A DNA stretch of 64,000 nt from Enoplolaimus lenunculus (Eukaryota; Nematoda; Enoplea; Enoplida; Thoracostomopsidae), in assembly GCA_030248215.1 (NCBI GenBank), contig JASANG010000312.1, forward strand, positions 1 through 64,000, in the 5' to 3' direction. Below the pieces are notes generated by a model that worked only from the letters and a program-made list of their open reading frames with translations, was not told the origin of the DNA and did not search any database. The position numbers and the translations under genes are program-made. Position 1 is the first letter of the stretch. Every line of letters begins with the position of its first letter. Shown piece by piece: positions 55,125 to 63,735 of the stretch.

Positions 55125-57020
55125 ATGCAGCAACTTAAACACTGTTCGCTGCACGCGGTTCCTTATTCGTTGTCATCCCAATATCGTAACCCCATCAATT
55201 TGAAAAATTTACTAATTTCATTCATAACTAAAAATTTACTAATTTCATTCATAACTAAAAATTTACTAATTTCATTCATAACTAAAAATTTACTAATTTC
55301 ATTCATAACTAAAAATGTACTAATTTCATTCGTAACTAAAAATCTACTAATTTTATTCACAACTAAAAATTCACTAATTTCATTCACGAGCAAAAATTTA
55401 CTAATTTCATTCACAAATAAAAATTTACTAATTTCATTCATAACTTTGTTTGTTTCATTGATATCGTCAATGCCTGGTGTAGCAGCAGTCCCTTCAAGTC
55501 AAAAAACTCAATCCGATGATCGAAATCTTGAGCCACTGGTGTTTATTTACGACGAAACGCAGCCGTTTTTAGTTAAAATGATTTGGAAGCCAACAATGGA
55601 TATTGTTGATATACTGGAACTGGCCCAGCGGGAAGTATCGTACGAGTGGGATCGGGGCATCGCTGCTCCCGGACCTCAATTTGCGCCGTGGCGGATTTTA
55701 GTCCGCGCCGCTGATAATCATGATTCAAGCCGTCGCTACGCGTTTGTGAAAGATGATCATTGTAGAGAACTTGATTTTCGAGTCAGTTGGATTGATTCTA
55801 ACGGACAAAAGCATCGAGACATCATTCAAACATTAACCCCTTTGCCTACAGCTCAATTGATGAACAACGAAATTGAACTTGAGAGCTATAAGTTGCTCAG
55901 TGGAAGAGTTACCCGAATTCGAGCTAAGCTCAACTGGACACTGGATACGTCAAAATGGGCTCGAATTCAAAATGGTGACGTCACTCCGCGAGTTGAATTA
56001 AAACAATGCGCGTTATTGTTTACGACTGCAGTTGCTGAACCAGAAATACTGCAAGACGGTCACGTGGTGCAATTTGGAGTTGAGTACGTTGCACACGGTT
56101 GTGAGTTCAAAATTGCACTTGCATTTCCAACGTTCGATAATGCAACTAATTGCTATGCAACTTACCAAACTGCAGACACCGAAGCATTGCTTATACGACC
56201 GCGGTGCAATCAAATCAAAGGGTTGAATTGCGATAAATTTTTAGCAGATTCTGAAAATAAATTATTTTTGCAAAAAACAAAACAAAAATGTCGCAAATTA
56301 CCGGATATTAATTGTCGACCGAACATATTAACCGCACCGTATTTTGAGTTGAACGGAAACGATACGTTACTATTTGTGAATGCAACTTGGCTGTTTGCAA
56401 GCGATGGCAATATTGCACAAATTGCTAATTCCCTGCAGAGCACAGACGATGATAATTTGAGCGATCAAAATGTACAAAAACGGTACTGGGTACGGTATTT
56501 TCATTCGTGGTTAAATTATAACAACCAACCGTTTGAAAACGAAAATATTACTGTTGAAATGGTATCTGCGGACGAACGAACTATAATTCTGCCTGCGTTA
56601 TCTGTAACTGCGCAAGCTAATTGGGTCCTTCAAATATGCTTTATTTCTTCACCTTCAAAACAAGCCAATCACAATCAATGTGGAGTTGAAAATATAGGAG
56701 AATACATTGACTGGGACAGTGTTCCAATGTATCCAATACGGTATTATGAAATGCATAATGTATTACCACCTTGGTTATCTGAAGAACGTGGCATCGGTAG
56801 TGACGGTAGTTCGATGTTTTTAGAAAATGCAATTGATTATGACGACACTGGAAAACGGAATGCAAACGGACTGGGACCAAGTGACGGCCGCCATGAGACG
56901 GATGCTGAAATTTCGGCAGAATTAACTTCAAAGGCATCGTCATCATTGATAATGACTGTTCAAGCTGCGTTATGGGTAGTAATAGTTGGTGGATGTTGGT
57001 TGGTTTTGGCCAACGCTTAA
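55125..57020 (+). CDS. Large extracellular protein with probable GPI tail, single exon
   Basis: 631 codons, ATG in good context (ACACCATG). Residues 27-107 are nine tandem copies of a 9-residue hydrophobic unit (KNLLISFIT) leading into LFVSLISSMPGVAAVPSS, which reads like a signal peptide end. The mature part is mixed beta-type sequence with WKP-, NW- and aromatic-rich stretches, paired cysteines and several N-x-S/T sequons (NWT, NAT, NDT, NIT), fibronectin III- or Ig-like in feel but not certainly so. It closes with a small-residue site and a hydrophobic end (SLIMTVQAALWVVIVGGCWL) with no basic tail, as GPI-anchored proteins do. It may be the 3' exon of the DB-module gene 10 kb upstream, since DB modules are known with Ig/FN3 domains; then the repeat region would be intronic. 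Function unknown. Confidence 0.7.
   Translation: MQQLKHCSLHAVPYSLSSQYRNPINLKNLLISFITKNLLISFITKNLLISFITKNLLISFITKNVLISFVTKNLLILFTTKNSLISFTSKNLLISFTNKNLLISFITLFVSLISSMPGVAAVPSSQKTQSDDRNLEPLVFIYDETQPFLVKMIWKPTMDIVDILELAQREVSYEWDRGIAAPGPQFAPWRILVRAADNHDSSRRYAFVKDDHCRELDFRVSWIDSNGQKHRDIIQTLTPLPTAQLMNNEIELESYKLLSGRVTRIRAKLNWTLDTSKWARIQNGDVTPRVELKQCALLFTTAVAEPEILQDGHVVQFGVEYVAHGCEFKIALAFPTFDNATNCYATYQTADTEALLIRPRCNQIKGLNCDKFLADSENKLFLQKTKQKCRKLPDINCRPNILTAPYFELNGNDTLLFVNATWLFASDGNIAQIANSLQSTDDDNLSDQNVQKRYWVRYFHSWLNYNNQPFENENITVEMVSADERTIILPALSVTAQANWVLQICFISSPSKQANHNQCGVENIGEYIDWDSVPMYPIRYYEMHNVLPPWLSEERGIGSDGSSMFLENAIDYDDTGKRNANGLGPSDGRHETDAEISAELTSKASSSLIMTVQAALWVVIVGGCWLVLANA
55203..55445 (+). 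repeat. 27-bp minisatellite in the leader of the surface protein, 9 copies
   Basis: Unit AAAAATTTACTAATTTCATT plus CATAACT, exactly nine 27-bp units with no length change. First, second, third, fourth and ninth units are nearly identical; units 5-8 vary, mostly in the T/N ending. Encodes KNLLISFIT repeats if translated as predicted. Confidence 0.93.
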
Positions 57021-57177
57021 AACCGGCCGAGTCCTGGGATGTTGATTCATGGACATTTAGGCTTCGTATCCTGATGAAATATTAATTACAGTAAACGAAA
57101 TCAGTATATTTCAATGCTTATACGTGAGATCTCTGGCAATGTAAAATTTCGAGCGAAATCGGCTTGTTTTTGCCCTG

Positions 57178-57429
57178 CACTGTAAATTTCAGTGAGTTGA
57201 TTTTAACTCAGAATGAGTTGAGTCACTCAGTCTGAGTTAGGACTTTCAGAACTCAGAAAATTGAGTTGTTTCAATTCTTTCTGAGTTAATTAACGAACTC
57301 ACCCGGCGTCAACTCAACTCAGAGTGAGAATCAACTGAACTCAGAGTGAGTTAATGTTGACTGATATTAATTCAGAAATAACCAACTCGCTAGCTGAATT
57401 GATTAGTCAACTCATTGGAATTTACAGTG
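57178..57429. mobile_element. CACTGTAAATTTCAGTGAG TIR element, copy 4
   Basis: CACTGTAAATTTCAGTGAGT left, CATTGGAATTTACAGTG right, about 250 bp; closest to the copy at 15558. Confidence 0.75.
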
Positions 57430-57769
57430 TGGTTACAGTGTATTTTACGTTGATGCATTATTCATGGCTTGTGGCGAAATTGGCACCCTCACATCGTCTA
57501 CTTATTTGTTACCAAGATCGATCATGCAGGATGCAACAGGAGGTGAAAGAAAAGCAGAGCCGAAAATATCTGCAAGTAAAAGTTGTTAAATGCAAAGTTT
57601 GCTGATAAACTTTATCGAACGGCACAATTACCATAAAATTATGAAAAGTTTCAGTAATTGAAATCACTAGAATCTGTGGCAAACAATTTTACCGAAACCG
57701 GAGTCGGAGATCGATTTTTGGCCGGCGCCGGAGGGAGACATCCTGTTGTTTCCTGCAAGGAATAGAACA

Positions 57770-58054
57770 GGTTTTGAAGAAAGACGTAGGGATTAACCGG
57801 TTGCTTAGGTTTGGACTTAGGCTTATATTTACGCTTAAAGAATGTTCGACACCTGTTCTATACTTTGGTCGGCCCATGTAAAGATCAGGGGCGGAACGTT
57901 TTTCTGTGAGACTAAAAAAGCGTAAGTTTAAGCTTAGTCTAATTTTTCTGTATGGCTTAGGCTTAGGCTTAGGCTTAGGCTTAGGCTTAGGCTTAGGCTT
58001 AGGCTTAGGAATATGCTTATATTTCTGTTCCGCCCTGTTCTTTACAATGGCCCA
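57770..58054 (+). mobile_element. Family 1 TTAGGC elements, worn copy followed by a fresh one
   Basis: 57770-57871 keeps only GGTTGCTTAGGTTTGGACTT-AGGC and the end CACCTGTTCTATACTTTGGTC. It is directly followed by a well-preserved copy, 57872-58054: GGCCCATGTAAAGATCAGGG-GCGGAACG ... TTCCGCCCTGTTCTTTACAA-TGGCCC. The latter has the longest pure array of any copy here, about nine TTAGGC in a row at 57957-58010. Confidence 0.8.
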
Positions 58055-58059
58055 TCGGT

Positions 58060-58740
58060 CTATATCAGAATACTCGTGTTGTGGTCGTAAAACTATCTAA
58101 TAAACCTGTTCGCAATATTTGTCGTAGTTGAGAATTAACCAGGATGACAAATACTTATACACCAGGAGTCCGCCGGAATTTCGGTTCCTGCAGGAAATCC
58201 GGCAAAAAATACGATTTCTGTTTTGGTTTTGCAATCGTTTAAACTCAAAAACATTATATTTTTTAAAAGTCATTAATTTTAACTGTACATATGCTTTTGA
58301 AAATGGCTAAATTTGCTTACTAAACAGTCAGATTAATACTTTGAGGCGTGATTTTGCAAATTTGATAAAAACTTAGACGTTGTTAAAACTGCTAAAAATT
58401 CATTAAAACCACATTTTTTGCAAGTTTTCTAAGAAGTAAAACGGCATTCGATTATGAAAATTGTTTCAAATTCCATTTCTCATTAAGGCGGCGCAGTGCT
58501 TTCGTCGAAAATATGGTGTCATTCTAATTACGTTCTTGTTTCGGTAAAAATATTCACTTCCTGTTCATGTATTCTAGTAAAATTTATTTAATTTTGATGA
58601 CCTGCTGAAATAACCAGTCAAGGTGTTAATAAACATATGTACAAAACTATAGGTTTGACAATTATTACTCTGTTTAAAGCTTCAAATGTAATTTTTCGTA
58701 CTTTGTACAAGTCTCGGTCATGGACATTAAAAACATTAAC
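58060..58740. other. No gene seen
   Basis: AT-rich spacer between the surface-protein gene and the minus-strand membrane protein; no recognised exon or repeat. Confidence 0.4.
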
Positions 58741-59027
58741 ATTAAAGCCCTCTTCACACGTGCAACTTTTTGCTGCAAGAACTTGCAGCTGCAACTTGCA
58801 CTTGCAGGTACTGTCCAAAATCTTATTCGAAAAACTTACAGATACAATTAATTCATTACAAGTCATAGCATGGAATTTAGTTCACATGTTTGAATAATCA
58901 TACAAGTTCACTGAATTTATTTCAGCCGCTTTCTCATTGGCTGATGAAAAAATGTAAGTTTAGCGTGCAATTTGTGGTTGCAAGTTCTTGCAGCAAAAAC
59001 TTGTACGCGTTAATATGGCTTAAGATT
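58741..59027. mobile_element. TTAAGCCC TIR element, diverged copy
   Basis: TTAAAGCCCTCTTCACACGT-GCAAC left, ACTTGTACGCGTTAATATGG-CTTAA right; interior conserved (GTTCACATGTTTGAATAATC, TTTCTCATTGGCTGATG). Confidence 0.75.
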
Positions 59028-59070
59028 AAACTTTATACATTCTGAATAGACTAAGACCGATGCTATACTT

Positions 59071-59076
59071 TTTATT
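59071..59076 (-). terminator. Possible polyadenylation signal of the eight-span protein gene
   Basis: AATAAA on the minus strand, about 95 bp beyond the stop codon at 59172. Position fits; no other support. Confidence 0.35.
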
Positions 59077-59171
59077 ATCCAACGTCTGCCGACTTGTTTT
59101 GGTAGCTGTAAACTTAGAATTATCCTCAAATACTTGCGTAAAATTATTATGTACGAAATTTCACATCACAA

Positions 59172-60419
59172 TCACTCATTACTGGTTGTTTGTGTTCGAA
59201 ACGAAACCGAAATTGTTTGCGGTTGCAAGTGAAGTCGTGACACTTTGCAGTACATAATTATTGCAAAAATGCAATTAGCAATTGCGGTTGCACTCATAAG
59301 CGCCGATACTTTAAGCTGTCGTTTTGCAAGTCGAAACATTGTCGGATCGATTTCAACATGCCAATATCCAAGCGTTTCCAGACGCCTCAAACACGCGTTA
59401 TACAACTGCTGATCGCTGTTTTCAATTGTACACAACGATTTAAGGTTAAAAAATGTTGTCCAACTCAACGTACCATTTTCACAAAATTCTCGCTCGGACG
59501 ATGAAGATCGAAACAAAGTTGAATTCAAATTTTGAACGGAAAAATCTGTTAAATGATTTGAGTTCAAATTATGACAATAAAATCCTACCGCGCCAATTCC
59601 AACTAACATCAGCGAAGCCCATATGCCTGCGCCAAGTTTAACTTTACTAATCCATCGAGTTAAAGACGGCGCCACTGAAAAGATGCTTGTTCCAGAAGGG
59701 TTATGGCTTTGTAGTAAATTTAAACTATAATTTGCCGATCCAAATACTATTATACTAAGCCATATACCTGCGCAGTAGTAAAACAACTTGCAGCAAAGCG
59801 CAGTATGCGCTATTCCAAGCATAATTTGCGTTGAAATTAGCAAAAATGTAATTACATGATATCGAGTTAAATATCGAATTGTACTGCAATATACTGATTT
59901 AGCACATAATTGCATAACCGATAGTGCGATTACAATTTGCACAATAGACATAATTGCAACTGCGCTACTAATTGCAAATTGCACGTTTTGCAGTGACTCA
60001 TCGGCATACGAAGTTCGGATTCGCAAATGCGTCATGCATTTATGTTGTGCAAAATTACGCGTTATCGTTTGTGAACTGTTACAGTTGTTCGAACAACAAT
60101 AAATAGCGACACTGGAAACCGTTAATGAAACAACTCCAAGGATAAGTGCAAGTATTTGTGCTAAAAATACACATTTCGTTCCTGGCGGACTGCCAAATAA
60201 TCGAAAACAACAAAGTCCACGGATGCTTATTACAAGCAACAACGCACCGTTCCAAAAGTTAATCCCTGTCGTATAAAATAGTCCACAATATATGATATAG
60301 AACGCACCAGATATGCAGTTAGCAACACCTAATGCAAGAGATACAATATAGATTGACTGCAAACGCAAATGAATGTCAAATTTTGAGTTCAGTTTAAATA
60401 TTGGCATTGTGATGATAAC
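59172..60419 (-). CDS. Eight-span membrane protein, duplicated tetraspan unit
   Basis: 411 codons in one exon, ATG at 60407, stop at 59172. Eight hydrophobic helices: four in about residues 17-190 and four in about 195-395. Each half has two close helices, a third, a Cys-bearing extracellular loop and a fourth, so it looks like two MS4A/MARVEL-like tetraspan units in tandem; the loop of half 1 has CCSNNCNSS, that of half 2 is longer with NST, NGT and spaced cysteines. The C-terminal tail is short and Ser/Thr rich. A clean acceptor (TATAATTTCAG) ends 12 bp before the ATG, which fits spliced-leader addition or a 5'UTR intron. No paralogue or exact family recognised; the tandem-unit reading is inference from hydropathy. 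Confidence 0.7.
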   Translation of the reverse strand, partial: VIITMPIFKLNSKFDIHLRLQSIYIVSLALGVANCISGAFYIIYCGLFYTTGINFWNGALLLVISIRGLCCFRLFGSPPGTKCVFLAQILALILGVVSLTVSSVAIYCCSNNCNSSQTITRNFAQHKCMTHLRIRTSYADESLQNVQFAISSAVAIMSIVQIVIALSVMQLCAKSVYCSTIRYLTRYHVITFLLISTQIMLGIAHTALCCKLFYYCAGIWLSIIVFGSANYSLNLLQSHNPSGTSIFSVAPSLTRWISKVKLGAGIWASLMLVGIGAVGFYCHNLNSNHLTDFSVQNLNSTLFRSSSSEREFCENGTLSWTTFFNLKSLCTIENSDQQLYNACLRRLETLGYWHVEIDPTMFRLAKRQLKVSALMSATAIANCIFAIIMYCKVSRLHLQPQTISVSFRTQTTSNE

Positions 60420-60447
60420 CTGAAATTATACATACCGTCATATTTTG

Positions 60448-61067
60448 GGCCAATCTTACTTTTAGTGCCGTAACTGTAGATTACTGTAGTGACCCGAACA
60501 AGAGAGGAAACTGATATTCATTTGGCTTCTCCAGAGGGTACTCCCCCCTTGTAAATCGGTTACGGACTGTTATTTATTTTTAACCCACACTCCGCCCCTT
60601 TCGTTCCTGATATATATCCGGTACTGCAACTGTCCGTTGAAACAAACGTTTATTTCTGTTGCGTCAATAGCTTGAGCGATCATGCAAGATTATACTTAGG
60701 AATCTACTTTCAAAATTTAAGTACGCCTTAAAGTTTTGAACTCAATTTTATTTGGTCCTGGAATCATTTATGCAGTACAATTAGGAATAACTGACCTTCA
60801 CGGACTCTGATTAAAATTTAGGGACTCTACCCGCTTACGGACTCTTATTAAGGATACAGACTTCTATTGATTGGGACTCAAAATGGGACCCCCTCTTAGT
60901 ACCCCACCCCCTCTTATTTGGGTCACTACAGTAAGCATTTGCCTAAGCCTAACAATAATCGCTGAAGATATTTAAACCTAAACCAAATCAAAAAAATAAA
61001 GTCTAAATCTTTGCCGTTTTGCAGACTAATACAAGAAACCTGGGCAGCTCTAAAAGTAACATGGGAC
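60448..61067 (-). mobile_element. TTAGGC-bearing element (family 2) split by another element
   Basis: GGGCCAATCTTACTTTTAGT-GCCGTAACTGTAGATTA on the left; the element resumes at 60932 with TAAGCATTTGCCTAAGCC and ends CAGCTCTAAAAGTAACATGG-GAC. The intact family reads CAGTAGATTAAGCGTATTCC at the break. Confidence 0.65.
60484..60931. mobile_element. CTGTAGTGACCCGAA TIR element, nested copy
   Basis: CTGTAGTGACCCGAACAAGA left, TTATTTGGGTCACTACAG right, flanked by TA on both sides (60482-60483 and 60932-60933). Since the host element is known from other copies, the duplicated target can be read as TA, which suggests a Tc1/mariner-type or other TA-targeting mover. Confidence 0.75.
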
Positions 61068-61129
61068 GCAAGACATATTACCATATTGTTTAAAAGTGCT
61101 TTGTGTCCAGTCGAAGTGCGATTCATCAG

Positions 61130-61334
61130 TATCCAGTGTCAGACTCAATGAATCAAATTGACTCTCTCCGAAATACGCTTTTCCAGACTACACAAACTGA
61201 GTCAAAATTCGACTCCGCCTGAGTCAAGTTCCACTCAATTTGACTCTGGCGGAATCGAATTTTGACTCAGTTTGTGTAGTCAGGAAAAACCTATTTCAGA
61301 GAGACTCAATTTGACTCACCATTTCTTGCAATGC
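61130..61334. mobile_element. GAGTCAAATTGACTC foldback element, copy 4
   Basis: GAATCAAATTGACTCTCTCC left, AGAGACTCAATTTGACTCAC right, with CTACACAAACTGAGTCAAAA and TTTGACTCAGTTTGTGTAGT inside. Confidence 0.7.
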
Positions 61335-61365
61335 ATGCTGAAACTTTTGCGATGAAAATGGTTCA

Positions 61366-62050
61366 TACGATGCCGGATTCATGTCATAACCCGGGCAGGC
61401 GGGACACGGTTTGTCCCATGTTGATTCGACATCAACGTTAAAATTCAAGCACTCGTATCGGGTGAACAGACAAAACTTGAATGTCATATGACATTTGCTT
61501 ACAAACCGCCGCTCTCAGAAGATCAATGTGTACAAGAGTCGGTATGTCAAGTGACAGTGAGGGACATTTATGCGAATATCATATGATATTCCAAAATTAC
61601 AACGAATATCACATGATATTCAACGGGACAGTGTAATTTTTGAGTGCTAATAAATAATGGAAAGTTGGGTGGTTGAGGCACAGCTGTACTTAAAATACCA
61701 AATCACGTCTGCAAAGTCATTTACGCCACAAAACCACTTAGAAAAACAGTGTCATAGTTCAAAAATTCAAATTTCAAATTCTAGTATCATATGATATTCA
61801 GCAGGACAATTTGGGTATGTTACCTCAAGTATGCAGACATTTGAAAATATATCATATGATATTCGCAGACAATACCACGAATATCATATGATATTAAAGG
61901 ACAAAAGGTGACCTACACATGATGATAGCAGAAAAATACGACTTTATGAATATGATATTGAGTCTATTAGCAGACAAAATGTTACCCAATAGGCTAATAT
62001 GGACAAAACGTGTCCCAAGCTGCTCCGGTTATAACGTGAAACCCGCATGA
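61366..62050. mobile_element. ATATCATATGATAT-rich TIR element, copy 3 (complete)
   Basis: GATGCCGGATTCATGTCATA-ACCCGGGCAG left, CTGCTCCGGTTATAACGTGA-AACCCGCATG right. Inside the ends are GGGACACGGTTTGTCCCATG and GACAAAACGTGTCCC. At least five ATATCATATGATAT palindromes in the interior; no coding. Confidence 0.7.
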
Positions 62051-62569
62051 AATTCAAAATGTGTTTTATAGCAAAACAGCTAAATCTTTAATAGTTGCGT
62101 TTATGACGGCATTTGCAAGTCATCAAACGTCGAATTTATGTTCTAAGCAAAAATTAAAAACTTAAAAATTACAAAACACAAAACGTATCTTATCCAACTT
62201 AAAAATTCCGGCCTCGGCACCCGTCAACGCTGCAGTCAAAATACTGAAACGCAATTTTATTAATAATTAAATCGCGTATAATTTTTGTTGTTTTTCAAAA
62301 ATATAATGAAAAATTATTTTAAGTAATTTTGATTTTCTAAATTGACTGAAATCACGAAAAATTTATTTATCAAACATTTAAAGTTAAAATGTTTACGAAA
62401 ATTATGTATGCTAACGGTACTATTTAACGAAACTCTATACCGTGTGCTTAACCATCGTCAATATATCACATGCGTGACACCCATATTGTGCCATAAAAGG
62501 CAAAAAGTGATCCTTCGGAATAGAAACGCATGATATATGGCAGGTAAGGTGCTGGAAAAACCGTGGCCA

Positions 62570-62870
62570 TGGCATAAATCAGGACCGTAGCAGTAGTGTA
62601 AGCATATTCCTTTAGCCTTACCCTAAGCCTAAACGAACAGTAAGGGTTGCGCTATACTTTACAGAGCCGGACGCCAGCGCCAGCCGGCGCACGCTGCCGC
62701 GGGCCGCCGCACGGCAGCGTGCGGAAATTCTTAATAAAGTTTTACAGCGGCGCACGCCGGAGTGGGGCGGCGTCCGGCGGCGCGCGGCGAGTATAGCTCA
62801 ACCCTTAGTCTGTTAAATATTACTCTATAGCTGTCCCAGATTCACCCCTGATCTCAACTTGGGTCCAACA
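62570..62870 (-). mobile_element. Family 1-type TTAGGC element, worn and split
   Basis: CATGGCATAAATCAGGACCG-TAGCAGTAG, CATATTCCTTTAGCC and CCCTAAGCCTAAACG left; ATTACTCTATAGCTGTCCCA and CACCCCTGATCTCAACTTGG right. A CG-rich element (62643-62805) interrupts it. Confidence 0.55.
62643..62805. mobile_element. CG-rich TIR element, best copy (nested)
   Basis: AGGGTTGCGCTATACTTTAC left, GCGAGTATAGCTCAACCCT right, TA on each side. The interior is strongly CG-rich (GCCGGCGCACGCTGCCGCGG, GGCGGCGTCCGGCGGCGCGC) and contains inverted GCCGGCG/CGCACGC words, in sharp contrast with the AT-rich surroundings. Confidence 0.75.
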
Positions 62871-62880
62871 TTTTCAAATA

Positions 62881-63152
62881 TTAACCCTTTCTCACATGAA
62901 TATTTTCTATTTTCCCTGAGACCTACTTTTATGCAAGGATTCGAACTCCAGCAACTGGAGTGGGAGGCGTATACCATCACCACTCAGCTATAGGAGCTTG
63001 ACGCTCGAGCCCGAGGGGGCTCTCACGTCTTGTGGTGATTTAGTACTATGTAATACGTGATGCAATTGTTAAACACGGTGCGATATATATTATTTAACGT
63101 CTATACACTGCGCTGAGTTGCCTATAGGCAACTCAATGTGACAAGGGGTTAT
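62881..63152 (-). mobile_element. piggyBac-like element with tRNA-like insert, copy D
   Basis: Left flank TTAA 62881-62884, right flank TTAT. CCCTTTCTCACATGAATATT left, CAATGTGACAAGGGG right. tRNA-like boxes on the minus strand (TAGCTGAGTGGTGATGG; GAGTTCGAATCC at 62938-62949). Closest to copy A. Confidence 0.75.
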
Positions 63153-63439
63153 GGCAGCACCTCAGATATTCATGTGTTGCGAATAAATTTATTCATCTTT
63201 TGTTTACATTTAATTTTTTGCACAAACCTGAATACCAGAAACGATTCTCATATAATCATTTCATATGTAAATAAAAATCAGCTGGAACGGTGGCCAAAAT
63301 ACGCATGTGAGGCGTTTTAGCTTTTGTAATATAGAATCAGACCAACGAAAAAGAATTGGAGACAAAGGTCCCGGAGCCCATCAGGATAGATTTTAGACGC
63401 CAAAATCCTAATTTTGCAAAATTCCGAGCGAAAAAGGCT

Positions 63440-63735
63440 GTGCCCAAAATCCCAATTTCCCGGCTAATATCCGTATTTCTCAAAATCCCAATTTCCCGGC
63501 TAATATCCGTAATTCTGAAAATACCAATTTCCCGGCTAATATCCGTATTTCCCAAAATCCCAATTTCCCGGCTAATATCCGTATTTCTCAAAATCCCAAT
63601 TTCCCGGCTAATATCCGTATTTCTCAAAATCCCAATTTCCCGGCTAATATCCGTATATCCGTATTTCTCAAAATCCCAATTTCCCGGCTATCCGTATTTC
63701 TCAAAATCCCAATTTCCCGGGTATTATCGCAGATT
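63440..63735 (+). repeat. 36-bp minisatellite, about 8 copies
   Basis: Unit TTTCTCAAAATCCCAATTTC plus CCGGCTAATATCCGTA, with one CCCAAAATCC variant, one unit with an extra ATCCGT and one shortened. Divisible by three, so both strands show long false frames (142 and 96 codons). Confidence 0.92.

Noticed and set aside
55163-55441. 92-codon minus-strand frame with NEISKFLVM repeats
   Set aside because: Complement of the 27-bp repeat in the leader of the plus-strand surface protein.
57957-58010. Chromosome end or healed break
   Set aside because: The TTAGGC run is bounded on both sides by the terminal repeats of a short element and is one of many such copies.
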